Source of the DNA: Epiperipatus broadwayi
Taxonomy: Eukaryota > Onychophora > Udeonychophora > Euonychophora > Peripatidae
Length of the DNA: 64,000 nucleotides
Reading direction: 5' to 3'
Assembly (NCBI GenBank): GCA_028023455.1
Contig: JAQFVV010000355.1
Span: forward strand, 250,001 to 314,000
Part shown: one piece after another, positions 1 through 14,285 of the stretch
Layout of the letters: every line of letters starts with the position of its first letter
How positions within the stretch are numbered: the stretch's first letter is position 1
Position numbers and translations under genes: made by a program
Notes under the pieces: generated by a model
Seen by the model: the letters and a program-made list of their open reading frames with translations, nothing else
Database searches by the model: none
What the model was told of the DNA's origin: nothing

Positions 1-13
1 ATTTGCTGCGGGA

Positions 14-169
<156 letters not shown>

Positions 170-170
170 T

Positions 171-1489
171 TATTTACATATGATATATAATAAAACATAC
201 AACAACATAAAATAATTATTTAATAAATAAGTCAATATAACTTTGTTAACTTAAATCATTTAATGAGGTATAAATTGTATAGTTTTTTTTTAAATCTTGT
301 GAAGAATATGTGCATAATACAATGCTTCATTGTAATATATATATATATATATATATATAGCATTTCAATAATGTAACCCATTTTCATCAATTTGTGAAAA
401 ATAAAAATATTTTATCGTAATTTATGTGTAATAAATACAATGAATCAAAAATCTATAATATTTGTCTGCAAATTACATATAAAATAATTTAAACAATAGT
501 GTTTATTTTTGGAATTCTTTTGCAAAATCTATTAAAAAATATAACTAATATTTAAAAAGAAAATGCAAATATATTCATACAACTCAAATATCTGCAGTAA
601 ATACAAACAGAATTCATACAAACAGTTAAATAACAGAATATTTTCATTATGTTAACTTGTAAACTCTCACCTTTATTAAAAATATTGAAAGTTTTCTGAG
701 AAAAAGTATTGTTGTTTTGTAATTGTATGTCATATTATTAACATGTGATAATGATCCATGTTTTTTTTTAAAGTAGATTTTTTAACATAATGCTTTTATT
801 GTTACAAAGTTAAAAAAAGATCTGAAGAGATCAGCATTTTACAAACTTCAGCTGAGCTAAAAAGATATCAGTTTTCTTTGAGAGAAAAACACTCCCAGAG
901 GGTCCTCATGTTTTTCTGGTCATTTTTGAAAAGGTTTTGAAGTATAATTTAATAAGATTTTTTGCTTGTTTCTAAAGCATTTTTGATTATTTTTGCATAC
1001 TAATTGGTTGATTATTATAAATAAGTACACAGTTAAGCTTTCAATCTATTCATTTATGTTTTTTTAAAATAAAAATTAATAAACTTTCCTTAATATAAAG
1101 AAAAAACAATAGTGACCATATTGAAATGGAAACCTCCCAGTCCACTTTCCATTTCACCATCAACCTAATGACCTACTCGTCTGAACTAGTTTTGAACCTA
1201 TTTTAAATGGCAAAATGTTATGGATAAGTCGAATGGTAAAATGTGCTATCATGGCATCATCCATTTACATATGAAAGTACACTATAATTAGACAGGATTG
1301 ATAAAATTATAGCATAGAAAATACTCATAATTTGTTATAAAATGTTTTATTAATGTATCAGTCAATTCTTAATTTTATATTTGTATTATATTCATATGTG
1401 GGTGGAAAATTTAGACCATGGAATGATGGCATAATAATTTATATATATATATATATATATATTAATTCTAATGTTTTCATGGATAAAAG
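171..1489. other. AT-rich spacer, no gene seen
   Basis: Mostly A/T-rich unique DNA with a short (TA)n at 338-359 and another at 1440-1461 next to the following palindrome. I see no coding pattern, RNA gene or transposon end. Confidence 0.6.
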
Positions 1490-1706
1490 ATGTCATATTA
1501 TTATTACTATTTGCGGGATATTCCGTGTAGTGAAAAAGCTAAATGCTGACATTTCAGTACAATATCAAGTACCTTCCTCAGAGTGTCCTCTTTCTCAAAT
1601 CATAAGAAAGAGGACGCTCTGAGGAAGGTACTTGATATTGTACTGAAACGTCAGCATTTAGCTTTTTCACTACACGGAATATCCCACAAATAGTAATAAT
1701 AATATG

Positions 1707-1710
<4 letters not shown>
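1490..1710. repeat. Near-perfect palindrome / fold-back element
   Basis: Two 106-base arms (1490-1595 and 1605-1710) are reverse complements around a 9-base loop, with only three mismatches that I can find. Each mismatch is a CpG in one arm against TpG or CpA in the other, as expected from methyl-CpG decay. (TA)n tracts abut both sides (1440-1461 and 1711-1735). It is non-coding and looks like a young fold-back MITE inserted into a TA microsatellite, or a hairpin-mediated inverted duplication. Confidence 0.9.
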
Positions 1711-1735
<25 letters not shown>

Positions 1736-1737
<2 letters not shown>

Positions 1738-2395
1738 AGATTAAATAAAAATAGTATAAAATGTTTTCTTTAAAACTAGGGTTTTCTGATTTAATGTTTT
1801 ATAGATATAACTGAAACTATAGTTTTTTTTAAACCTGTGAAAATTATTTTTTTAAAAAAAAAAATAATAATAATGTAAGGAAAAAAAATATGTTAAAAAA
1901 AGTTATTTATATCAAGTTAAAATAAAAAGTTATTGGTTAATAATTAAAAATGGGAAATTTGTTGTAAACAATAAATAAATTAGTGACCACACCTGAGTTG
2001 GATAAGAGTAAAATCTAGTTTACTGATTGAATTTGTTTGCAACAAAAGACATTATCATTAAATCAAAATACCGTTACTATCTGCTAGGCCTTAAAAATTT
2101 ATAACACCTAAATAAGGAATTTAATTCATGAAATTGGAATCAAAATTATATAATTTATATATTTAATTAATTTTTTTTTAAAGTAAATGAATATAACACC
2201 TCAGAGACATTATCAATAGTAAAAATCAGATTATATGATCTTGTTTAAATTAAATTGAGAGACTGCAAAACTCTCAAGCACTTATGACTATTAACATCCA
2301 ATCAGATCACAAGCACTAGTCACTTGGTCCTGAGTCAAACGAAATTCCAAAGGTGTTAAGGCTTGGTAGGTGGAAATATATAAATAGGCTATATT
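1736..2395. other. AT-rich spacer, no gene seen
   Basis: A/T homopolymer-rich DNA. Nothing recognisable. Confidence 0.5.
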
Positions 2396-2596
2396 TTAAG
2401 CAGAGCAAAAAACTCCATCTTGCTTTTGGAGGGCTGTTGCTATCCAAGCTAAAAATTGTTTAATTTTGCCATGTCCTGCTAGACAGGCAAGAATATGTTG
2501 CCTTTCCTGTGATGGAACATTGAAGTTTGATTCACCCAAGGCTGAAGCAACAACCAATGTTGCCCTATCAAGCTTATAACAAATAGAAGATGCCAT
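2396..2596 (-). other. Short protein-like fragment, unrecognised
   Basis: An open minus-strand stretch of 66 codons has unusually balanced composition for this window, with many Ala, Gln, Leu and Gly codons and segments such as SQERQHILACLAGHGK. I do not recognise the family. The A/T-rich flanks do not continue the frame, so it could be a lone exon or a fragment of a mobile element. It lies next to a roughly 103-base direct duplication (2579-2756), which points to repeat-derived sequence. No splice sites or promoter could be established. Confidence that it encodes a protein today is low. Confidence 0.2.
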
Positions 2597-2756
2597 AAGC
2601 TGCTAAAAAGAACTTATCTTTGTTCCAATTCAAGCACCTCAGTCCAGCTATAGGAAGACCATCTTAAATCATCTCCCAACTAAATAGAAGATGTCATAAT
2701 CTACTAAAAGAACTCACCTGCATTCCAATTCAAGTACCTCAGTCCAGCTATATAGG
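2579..2756. repeat. Direct duplication, about 103-bp period
   Basis: A block beginning AAATAGAAGATGCCATAA at about 2579 recurs at about 2682 with a few substitutions. Both copies run through ATTCCAATTCAAG to CTCAGTCCAGCTATA, so this is two imperfect tandem copies. Confidence 0.75.
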
Positions 2757-3480
2757 ACCTTTTAAATATCAATAAAAAAAATCACAGAGCTCTGTGTAAA
2801 ATTAGAAATGATCTTTATTTCTTCAAAATCAGGTTAGCTAACCATATTAAGGTAAATTTTGTCTAAATTGTCATATAATATTTGAATACTATAAATGACC
2901 TACTTATGCTAAATTGGCTGATGCTATGACACTTAAAAAAAACTTAATCACTGCAGTTATATGCACTTTTTTTTTGCTTATTTTAATTATTATTAATTAT
3001 GCCTATGTTTCAAAACAGCATGCATTTAATTACAGAATATGTTTTTTTAAAGATATAATTTAAAATCTTCTTATTATTATTTATTATAGCATCATTTTGT
3101 GTGCTATTTCGAAACCCTATTTTATAAATAATGGCAACTCTTTTGTGCTCGTTGTTATTTTGTCATTTGTAAATTAATTAATATAAATATAAAATGTGGC
3201 TTATAAATCCAGATTTTCAGCTTTTAATTATTATGTTACTAAGAATTAAACTATTCTGGAGTGTAATCATAAGTATATTTTTCTTATTAAAGTATTCGTA
3301 AATCCCTTAAATATACTTCCCCCCCCCCCTTAAGAGTTTATTAATTATAGATAACTAAGAGATTGAATGGGATAAAGTAAAGTTTATATATATATATTCC
3401 TGTCAGTAGTATATATGTATTCCTCATGCTACAGCAGTTGGCTCTTTTGATCAGGCTGATAAACTAGTGTTCACATAATA
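2757..3480. other. AT-rich spacer, no gene seen
   Basis: A/T-rich DNA with a 9-10 base C run near 3320, which may mark a sequencing-slippage site. No feature recognised. Confidence 0.5.
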
Positions 3481-3765
3481 TATGGTATTTAATTTATAAT
3501 ACACTTCAGCTTGGGAATGTGAAATTTATCAATATTTTATCGTTGTGCTGTTTTTTTCATATATATAAGATGGAGCCACAGTAAGTCCAGCCATCTTCCT
3601 TTTTTATGGGTAGTGCAGTAGCTAAGACTGAGCTAAGGGCCAGATTAATATGTAAGCTTCCCCACCTTTTGTGAACCAAATAAAGGTTCCCTTTTAGCAG
3701 CATGACGATCGATCATTGGGTAAACTGGTGTTGGTCATGAAAACCCTAAAATCTATTCATCCATC
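3480..3765 (+). other. Possible solo LTR-like fragment
   Basis: This island has more G+C than its surroundings. TATATAAG at about 3562 is followed roughly 115 bases downstream by AATAAA (about 3679) and then a GT-rich stretch. That order (TATA box, leader, polyadenylation signal) is what an LTR U3-R-U5 would show. I could not find a target duplication, a second copy, a primer-binding site or an internal region, so this is only a suggestion. Confidence 0.2.
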
Positions 3766-6700
3766 TGCAGAGCAACTTTATTATTATATTTTACTTGTGC
3801 ATAGCATATTAGTAAAATCTTTATAGCCAACTCTACCTCCCTAATATGCAGTTTTTGGCATTGAACCGAAGTATTTTTGAAAACTCGTTCAATCTAAAGC
3901 TATCTGGGATGCTTTATACGCCCATATTTAATATATAAATTTATCATAATCAGATGCATTATTAAGCTTCACTCCAGACTTGGTTTGATTACATGTATAA
4001 TAGCCACTCGAATTTATTATGAAATGGCATAACTAATAAGTGGAATGTAGTGATTTATTATAAAGCATGATATTAGCACCATTAAATAGTAGCCATAAAT
4101 TTATTTTACCAAATGGTGTAGAATAATGTTACTTAATAAATAAAAATGCCTGCATGCATTTTCCAATGCGAAATAATGGTTATATCAAGATATATATGTA
4201 ATTGTCAATAAATATATTACTAATTCATCTTATATCAGTTTCTGTCTCATTATTAAATCAATCCAATTCATTAATTGATCATAGCTATTCATTAGTAAAA
4301 TCCCTAGTAATTAAATATATTAGATTTTATCATAGGAATGTCTCTAGCATTAAATTTGTTAATATATATGTTTAAGTCCATGAGTCTCATTGTCTTCTTC
4401 ACTCTGCTAGTGGGCCAGACTTAAGAATTAATTCTCATGTGCCATCATTGTTATGTTATCCATTAGGTGTCAGATCTGGTGCTTAAAGAGTGAGTTCGAA
4501 TCCAAGCTGGTCCTGACCTAAATCTCAGGCTTGACTGGGTTTGAAGTACATTTTGTGAGTTCCAGCTCATGTTAGATGGATTAACATGTTTTGACAGGTA
4601 CAATATCAATAATATCATTATCTCTCAAAATTTATTTGGCGTTAAAATCTTTTAAAATATTGTAATTTTTGTAATAAAAAAAATTGATTTTAATCAGAAT
4701 TTGATAGAATTATCATAAATCTACTTTTATTCATTCACATTTTTTTAAAATTTAAAATATACAAGAATTCATTAAGTTTTCAGGAGGAAAATGTTAACAT
4801 AAACATATATGTGATGTTTATAGGGCATTGCCCTCTTTACAGCCAGTTTTTAATCATTTAAATTGATAAAATATGAATTTTTAAAATATTATTCATTTGT
4901 ATAATTAAAAAGAAATCGATTTCAACTTATTGAGTTTTAGTATAAAATAAATATTTTTATATGAACAGAAAGGTTGAGCTTTTCCAAAAATTCTAACCAC
5001 ATCAAATAATAGAAAGTGTCCGAATACAAGATATTTAATATTACAACTAAAAAAATGTATTCACAAATACAAATAATTACATCAAAAGAGGTAAAAATGT
5101 AATGTCATTTACAAAGAAAAGTATATGATTATTTATATTTTATCATTTTATTTTACATTATAAAAACGTCTGTGTATAGCAAGTTTCAAAGTAGCAGTAT
5201 ATATATATATATATTAAAAACATTAAAGCATTTTATCTATAAACTATCACAAATTTGTATATATGTATTATAAAATAATTAACTTTTGCAGGACCTAATT
5301 ATAAACAGATTGAAATGCGATAATTTCATCAAAACTAAGCACATCCAATTAATATTAGAAAATAAATGTTTATATTAAAAAAATGTATTTAACAATAATT
5401 ACTATGAACACAGGAATAAATCTAAACTTTTTGTATACAACAAATATCGAAGAGTTAATATAAATATTCTATGGTCACTCTAAGCATCAACCTGTTGCAG
5501 GAACACAATGTCGTTCAATTGAAATACTGCAACCACTATCAATACAAAGTTGTACAAGATAGACCAATGTCCACATAATAATACATGCATGAGAACTCTT
5601 AACCTTTTAACCAAGCTTAACCTGTTATCCTGTATATCATAATACTATGTATATTTTGTGTTAAATAAATTTCTTGATAAAAAAAAAAAAAAAAAAAACC
5701 ACTTTTTTTAAATCTGTAATTTGTCATAGACTCTTCCTCATAGTCAAAACTGATGTTTTTTTCCTCTTTTTTTAAAACCTGTTATAATTGATTTGTATAG
5801 AACAATAAATGCCTTTAAAACATAAAAAAAAAAATATGTATACATTTGTGTACATTTTAAATAATGAGGTATTTATTTATCTACTTATATTATGGTAGAA
5901 TTGAAATAAATGCAACATTTTTTTTGTGATGCAAATAGTAGAAAACTACCTACAATATTATCTGTAATTACTTATTTATAGAATCTTCAAGATAATAGTT
6001 AATAATTAAAAAAATCGCAGTGATGCAAGGATTTTATCAATAGTCATTACTTTCAGTATTCCCAGAATTAAATGAAAGTTTTATAAAGTTAATTTGTATT
6101 TCATAACAACTTTTAGCTATAACTTTAATAAAAATGCATTCTCTATATATTTTACTTGAAATACATCTTAATATAATTTTTTTTCTCAATATTACAGATT
6201 TCTTTTCAAAAAAAATATTAATATTTTTTATCAATATTTTTTAAGCGTTTTAAAAATTTATATTTTTAATTATAATAATAAATTTATTATTATATCTCTG
6301 CTAGTTTTTGTTAAATTGTAAAGTTTCCTTTATTTACTGTCGACAAAATGTTCCTTCACTTTTCACTAACAAAGACAAACAAAAACATAAAAGTTTAATA
6401 ATTATTTTAAAACCTCTATTGTGTTGTTAGGGGTACAATAGAGTGAATAATCATTAGCGTTTTGTCTAATGATTTTTTGCCTTCAGTATATTGATAATTA
6501 AAAGAATGTAATATTACACTGATAAAATCAATAAACGTAACGTTCACTTTCTCTTATCTCAATTAAATAGATTTTTTTTTAAGTTTTATAATTTATTTAG
6601 TGCATATTTTGTTTGTATGTATATGTAAAATTGTAATATGTATATACATTTATTTGTTCTATTAAAAATAAGTAGATATCTCTACTTTTTGTGTGTTTAG

Positions 6701-7830
6701 GTATCAGTTAAATCTTAATAGATTATTATGAATAATAATTATTTTATTTTTGACATGAATTATTCAATGTCTTTTTCCAATTCCCATTGTTAATAAAAAG
6801 GATTGAACATGTATCAATCAATTATACCAGTATATAAATAAGTTTCATAATTGGTATGTTTTTCGGGCATTTTGATTCAATTCACCTGACAAACATATGA
6901 GTTGGTATTTAAGGATGATTTAGACAAAACTTTGAAATTATTTCAGTTTCTAAAGATGCTTGGACTATAATTTTTAGATAGAAAGCTCATTTTCCTACAG
7001 GTAATTAATCAGAAAATACTTTACTTGGCTAAAGATTAAAAGAAATGAAGAAAGATATTAATATTCTGTAAATAGGTACTAAGAAAGCATGTGATTGAAA
7101 TTGCTTTTTATCATCCTTTTGTGGAAAAGATATATATTTGAATGGCAATTGCTTTAAAATGATCTACGGAATAGTTGTCTTATCTTTTATTTATATGAAC
7201 ATCTAACTATTAATTTACCTTTTTATATATGTCTATCTTTTATTAATCCATCTATTTATTTACACATATGTTAAATTATACTTGTATAATAAATTATATA
7301 TATATATATATGTAGACAATTGTATATGATGTCTGTGTTTAATTAATATGTTACATTTGTAAGCAAAATTCCATAAATGTCATATATAATATATAAAAAA
7401 ATAAATGTACATTTGTATACAAAGTTGGACTAATGATAAATAGTAATATAAATTTTAAATAGAAAATAAGAAAAAAACAATACATTTAGTTGTTAATATG
7501 GGTATAAGTATGAAAAATATATACTTCACACATGTAGCAAACGTGTAGTAGTTGTTTGAGAGGGGGGTTGAAGAAAATTAGTTTAAAAAAATGTAAACGT
7601 TATTCTATAAATATTTTTTCAGCAGTCACATCTGACTACATTACTAGAACAAATTATAATTGATATTGATGAGAACAACAAAATGTTGATGATTTTTTTT
7701 GTTAATAATAACAACCTTTTTTAAATTTAATAATATGCAAAATGTCATAGTGGATTGCATCCATTTTGATTTCATTAGTTAATTACTTATCAATCTACTA
7801 ATGGCTATTTATCTATATTATTATCTAAAT
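3766..7830. other. Long AT-rich stretch, essentially featureless
   Basis: No ORF of believable composition. The only item of note is a tRNA-type B-box match (GAGTTCGAATCC) near 4493-4504 inside a slightly GC-richer block (4390-4620) that could be a degenerate SINE. The poly(A) run at 5680-5698 is preceded by AATAAATTTC (about 5664), which could be the 3' tail of a retrocopied transcript. Confidence 0.4.
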
Positions 7831-8178
<348 letters not shown>

Positions 8179-8180
<2 letters not shown>

Positions 8181-9540
8181 TAGACTGATTGATAGATAGA
8201 TGGATAAACAGCGGTATAAATATATAAAAGTAAAACCGTCGTTTAATAGTACATTGTTAGATGTATATATATAAAGATACAGATAAAAAATAAAAAGATG
8301 GCGAAAGATAAAAGTGTAGATAGATATACAAAGAATTAGTGAAACTATAGCAAGGATATTAGGAATAGTACCTATCTATATCAGGTCTTAAAAATGTTAA
8401 CTATCATTAATAAATATTATAATTATATCAAGTATTAACAAAATTCGTGAAAGTGCAGCTGAAGTTTTATCTCTCGAAGTCATAAATATTTGATTATTAG
8501 TTTTCTTTAGTACGCTGATCGCGTTACATATTATTACTTAAACTTTCGTTATATCTAACATTCAATCTCTTTTCTCTTTTTTTACGTTTTTTCAAATGTA
8601 ATTATCTTAGAAGTGGCAAATGATTAAATCTGCTGAAACTTCATCATCGCATTAAACGGACTCTGAGATTTAAAACGATATCATTGACGCAAACTTTACT
8701 TAAATAAATGAAAAGCTTTCGATAATAAATTATTCTGTTTCTTCTTTTTTGCCACAGTTGAGATTACTATATTGTACAAATAAAAATAATTAAATTCTAA
8801 ATGATAATTTTTTTAATTGTTTTAGATATAATATATATATATGGGTGCAGAAAGGAGTTTGTTATTAATTAAAAAAAGTACATTTGATTCCTCTTTGAGA
8901 TATTAAAGAAACTGAGTAATACAAATTCCTAAAGTTTGTTTCATACACTCTTTTTCCGGTAAAGCTGTTATTATATTGTGATTATTTCTATTATAATACA
9001 AAAATATGAATAGATTGTTCAACAACATGCATCTGGAAAAATGTTGACTTTACCATATTTTATCTTTAACTATAAAATAAAGAAACTGCCTTTTGAAACA
9101 TCAATTAAGTTTTCACAAAAGAATATGATTATTCTTTTATATATGTAAATTTATTTATCTACAATGATTATAACTAATAGTTATTATTCCCATAAGACAG
9201 TAACACCAACTAAAAGTGTATTTGTTAACCAGAGGCAGATTAGATAGAATTCTTCGACGGCAGATTCACGTGGTCATTTAATCATAATTTTTTATTTAGT
9301 TACTTATTGCAGATCATTTTTATGACAAACAAGATTGCAAAATTATAAAAACTATCTAAAAATAAATAAGCTATTATTGGATTTTAATAAAGTTAGAACA
9401 AAAATGAAGAGACAGTTGATTTAGAAAGTGAAGTGTATTTTATACAAAGGCAAAAATATTTATAACACAAATATTTAAGATTCACTATATATAAAAGTGC
9501 ATAAACAATCTTGTAGAGATTAATAACATCTTAGATAGAA
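8179..9540. other. AT-rich spacer, no gene seen
   Basis: No coding pattern recognised. A decayed 5' part of the LINE that starts to be readable at about 9.55 kb may extend into the last few hundred bases. Confidence 0.4.
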
Positions 9541-10440
9541 TGACAAATACACTTCTTAACCATTGTGTTCTGATGGATAAGTTTACTTATGGATAAAAAA
9601 ATGAGAGGATACAAATTTGTAGAATTTGGCAGAAAGAAAAACTGTATATTGCAGAATTTGTTTTTTTAGAGAAAATCTAAATCTAAATGGATAACGAAAC
9701 ATTCTAAGGACAGAGTAGCACAATTTTTATTTTTCAACTAGCAAAATGTGTGTCATTCAAGATGGTAATGTTCCTAATAGTTTAACACAACAATGTTAAT
9801 GCAAAAATAAAAACTAAGTATTGAGATAAACAGTATAAACAGTTGATGTTCTTAACTTTCTACAATTCATCAAAGAATTTAAGCTAAAACTTTCTAATCT
9901 TTTTTAAAATGTTAACAAACTCTTAAGATAATTCATAAGGTTGTTAATACTATACTAAGAACTTCTATATCAATAGCTAATATCAAATGTAGCAATTTAT
10001 TCCTAAATTTTCAGTTGATATCATGTAATAAATAAAGAAATAAGAAATATGACACTGTTTAAACCAAACCATTAAACTAAAATGAAGATCTAAATTATGT
10101 GAAATAGTAGAAAAAGTTATAATTTTGATATAAGAAGATATAACAGTGAATTGTCAAAAAAATAGAAGAGATTATAAGTTACAAAAGTATAGAACAATAT
10201 TTTGATATTGAAAGGAAGGTTGTTTCAGTAGTAAGAAGAAAAATTAGATTGGTAAACAACTTGAGAATGTATTGAAAAATTGTATAAAAAAATTATACAA
10301 AGAATTTTATAGTAACCAAGAAGTTTTAAAATTAAACCATCTAAATTTTTAAGCATTTTAAATGAAAAAGTAAGATATAAAATTCAATCTATGGAGGAAA
10401 AAATGCTCCAGATAATGATGAAATTATTATTTATATCTTC
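9541..10440 (+). pseudogene. Decayed RTE-like LINE: endonuclease-to-RT segment
   Basis: Reading across frames on the plus strand gives pieces in the order expected of an RTE-type non-LTR retrotransposon. The frame starting at 9601 gives MRGYKFVEFGRKKNCILQN, resembling the NERGxxFVEFxxxNxLxIxNTxF segment of the endonuclease, followed by a KW-containing stretch. A shift near 9745 gives KMCVIQDGNV, like the segment before the endonuclease SDH motif. Near 10395 a frame gives GGKNAPDNDEI, matching the GKAPGxDxI motif at the start of the reverse transcriptase. Stops and frameshifts abound and nothing after the first RT motif is recognisable. The motif order is the main support. Each match alone is weak, and the clade assignment is an inference. 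Confidence 0.4.
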
Positions 10441-13400
10441 AAACAACAGGCACACAATCCATTGCATAACATATCCTTGACTAACTCACACTCTGTCTCA
10501 GGGTCCAGCACATTTACTTAACACATAAAATAACTATACACTAATTTTCTGGTGATGCAGTGACATGAGAGATAAAATAGACAAAATAATATTTAAGCAA
10601 ACATTAATATTTTACACATATATTTAATTTAATATAAAATAACACAATAAATTTTACATAAGAAAGTTTTAAATGATTACTTTAGGTTATAGTTATAATA
10701 GTCCATTAATTAAAGTTCATTTCATTTAAAATAAAAAAGTCTAGACCATGATCAAATATATTTAAAAGTATCTTTACCAAGGTTTTCATTTGTTCCATTT
10801 TCCAACCAGTTGACCTTTTGTTTCACCATTGATTGCATCATGGCTTTTCTTCCAGATTTATGTTGAATAATGAGAGAGAAAGGATATGTGGCAGCTTCTA
10901 TTTTACAAACTCAGTATTATTTCCAGGTATTGATTGAGCTGGTATAGTTTATGGCTGAGATCTTGGGAAAGGAAGCACTTTCAGACACTCCTATGGCTTA
11001 CACAGTTTCTCCATTAATGTTGACCACAGCAATAAAGACTGGCTTACTGTTATGCTTACAGTTTTTGAATAATTGGATGTTTGGTTCTTTGGATTCTGCA
11101 TTCTGTCTGAACTGATTTACAGATTGAAGACCAGACCAAATAGAGTTAACACAAATAGCAATCCCAGCTGTATATCACAAACCCAACTCAAGATCAATAG
11201 CCATGTTGCTCTTTATGTACCTTTTTCTTTCTCATTGTTTGCCACAGTTTTTAATGTTTATCAGACAAATCTATTTTTAAGTAATTTTTGCATTTCCTTA
11301 ATTAATTTTTATATTTCTTTAATCTAATCTTTTACTTAGATTAATCTAATACTTCAATAAGATAGTACACATTAATTCAATTGTGAATTATAATTTTATT
11401 TTATCACCCAAGTAATCTTTAAAGTAATTACATTTTGAAAGTTTTACTAATATTTATTTTTACAGACTAATTTTCCATCTGATTTCACATTGAGTTATTT
11501 TATACATTATACAAGGGGGTTTCTTTACTTTTATTGGATGCATTCATATAATAATAAAAGCATTTTTTTCTGTTTATTGAAAATTCCAAAGTTAATTTTG
11601 TCTACATTGTCAAACAGAGGAATAAAACTTGCATACTGCAAAGAATAAAAAGTATTTAACAGTAATATCAGATATAAATGCATAAAACTAAATATAAATA
11701 AAAAAACTCTAAACATCACAATTAAAAAAATATGAATGAAATATAATAGTTTATTTTCAGATATCATTATATCTTCTATAAAAAGTTTCTTCTTAATTGA
11801 ATTTCCTGGCACTTAATATATTTTTTATCAAATCTCACTATATTTAAAATTTAAAAAAAAAGAATATTTTTATCGATATAATTTCTTTATTTTTTTTTTT
11901 TCTCAAGATAAAAGACTATTTAAAAATTGTTTAGCTGAAAACTCATCCTGTATACTGTGGGACCTAGTGAGCATGACACTAAATATTTCTGTATATTTGG
12001 TCATTTTATTTTTACAATTAAATCTTTTTTCTATATACCATATAAATAATTTTACGATTATTTATTACAAATGTAAGCTTTCAGGATTTGCACATTTTAA
12101 ACATTACTATTTGTCATTTCAAAAATATGAAAATATCTAAGTGACATTGTTATCAATAACAATGGCACTCAGCATCATTGGATATAATTTACTTATTTAA
12201 ATAGTTAGTAAAACAAAATATTATATATTTGTATTTTATGATATTAAAAGAATGATATATTAGGGTTAGTTATTATTGAAAAGAATTATAAAAGTTAATA
12301 AATTATTTATTGTCATTAAAAGTTTAAAAAATGTTCCCTTTACCAATTTGACAAAAGCAATTTTTTATCCAGTATAAACTACTTCCACTTAGTATAAGAA
12401 TCTTTTTTTAAATTTTTTTTTAAATAAATTACTTTCAAAGACAATGTCATAACAGGAATTTTGGTTTTAAAAAATCTTTTACAAAAACATTCACATAATA
12501 TTTATTAATTTTAAACAAATTACTAAAATTTACATTTATTTATTACAAATCTATGGTATTCACTTATTTATTCTCTGACTAATCAGAAATTCTTACTTCT
12601 ATTGACTTTTAGGCGACTTTTTTATGCCTTTGTCATGTTAATAGGATACTATAAATTATATAAACAACACAATGCTGAAATCTTCAGATTTTTTTTTAAA
12701 CTAAATACACTAAAATTTTCACTGTTGGAAAAAGGAGAGTGTCAAACCACCAAAGATTATAATATAAGATTATACATAAGCTTAAACAACATAGAAAAGA
12801 TAGAAATTGCATTGACATCATAACATCTAAAATGTCAAAATCTACACAAAAATGTCATATAGCTTTTCAGGCCATTAAAAACTTTCACAAACCATAATAA
12901 TCTCAATTACATTTTTAAAATTGTATTTATTCACTTTAAACATTCAAATATATACTAAAAAATACAGTTGTACAGGATTATTGCTTTTTAAATGAATAAC
13001 ATTTATTAAAAAGTACTATCTACAACTTATCCCTCAAATTTATTATTTATATTCTTTATGAAGAATGGAAATAGAACAGAATTATAAATTATAAACTAAA
13101 AAGATGAGTTGTGCATTTTTAGATATATTCCAAGATACTGGGCAGCATAAATAACAAATAATGATAAAAATGACATAAAATGAATAAATTAACACTTAAA
13201 TTAAATATAAGGTAAGTATATTTTCTTTAAAAGACAATAAAAATGTTGCATTATTATCAAGAATTAAGATGAATATAATTCATTTATTTTTTATCATAAA
13301 TATCTATATACTGAATAATTCTCAACATGAATTAAATTACAAAATTATTTTCAAACATCATCCTCTACCTTCTAAAAGTAACTCATTTTTAATATATATA

Positions 13401-13527
13401 TATATATATTGCAGTAGATGGCTTACAACTAACTTTCACACCTGTTCCAATTTTTTTTTACTATGTCATGAATTCAGACCAAGTGGTAGGCAATTAAAAT
13501 ATCCTACATACTTGCTTACATCAAAGT
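10441..13527. other. AT-rich stretch, no supported gene
   Basis: The block at 10790-11110 is somewhat GC-richer and may be old repeat DNA, but no frame on either strand gave a recognisable family. The open frames at 11073-11327, 11531-11812 and 12602-12823 have A/T-driven residue composition and no motif. A (TA)n tract lies at about 13390-13410. Confidence 0.45.
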
Positions 13528-14285
13528 AGTATATACATATATAAACATACATATAGACTGATATGTTTGAGAAATTAATTCTTTTTTTAATCTATTGTGA
13601 GAAAGCAAATAAATTTGTTTTTTGGCTTGCCAAAACACCTAACAAATGCCGTTTACAAGACCTGACTTATGGCTATGGAAAACATCTATGTTTGTCTTAG
13701 CCATTAGAAGGCCATTTATGATGTGTAATGCAGAAATAATACGGCCTATTTCTGCTTCGTGACAGTTATTGTGAATCCACACACTTATCTTTCGTTTACA
13801 GTTTGATATATATGTGTGTTCAGTTGGATTAGTCAAATTTTTATAATATTCGTTACACAATATTTGTATTTATAATTTATTTAATAAACATGGATTTATA
13901 GTAATTTTCTAAATGGCTACACGCTTGTTTAGAGAATGTGTAAGGTGTAAAAGCTTGCCAAGGGTAGGTAAAAAAAGAATTCGGCCAATATCTCATGCGA
14001 AATCTCGTTTTCACGTGAAATACCACATAGTTGATATAATGGATGGCGATCAACTTTTTCTGCAGTTGCCAACAACAGAAGCCAAGTATTTCTGCTGTCC
14101 AATAAAAATATACACAATTTTTTTTTGCAAATTTCATAGAAAGCACATATTATAAACATGTTTAATAAGTAAATAAGACATTTATATGTGTTTGTTGTTA
14201 TTTAAAAAAGTTTGAGTTTCTTTCTTTTGTCAGACTACGGTTACGATTTTGATATCTTTTATTTTAGCATTACCAACAACAGAAC

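Noticed and set aside
13639-14155. Overlapping ORFs on both strands that might be a transposase
   Set aside because: No DDE, zinc-finger or other motif on either strand, and frames on both strands are equally open, as expected by chance in a locally GC-balanced segment.
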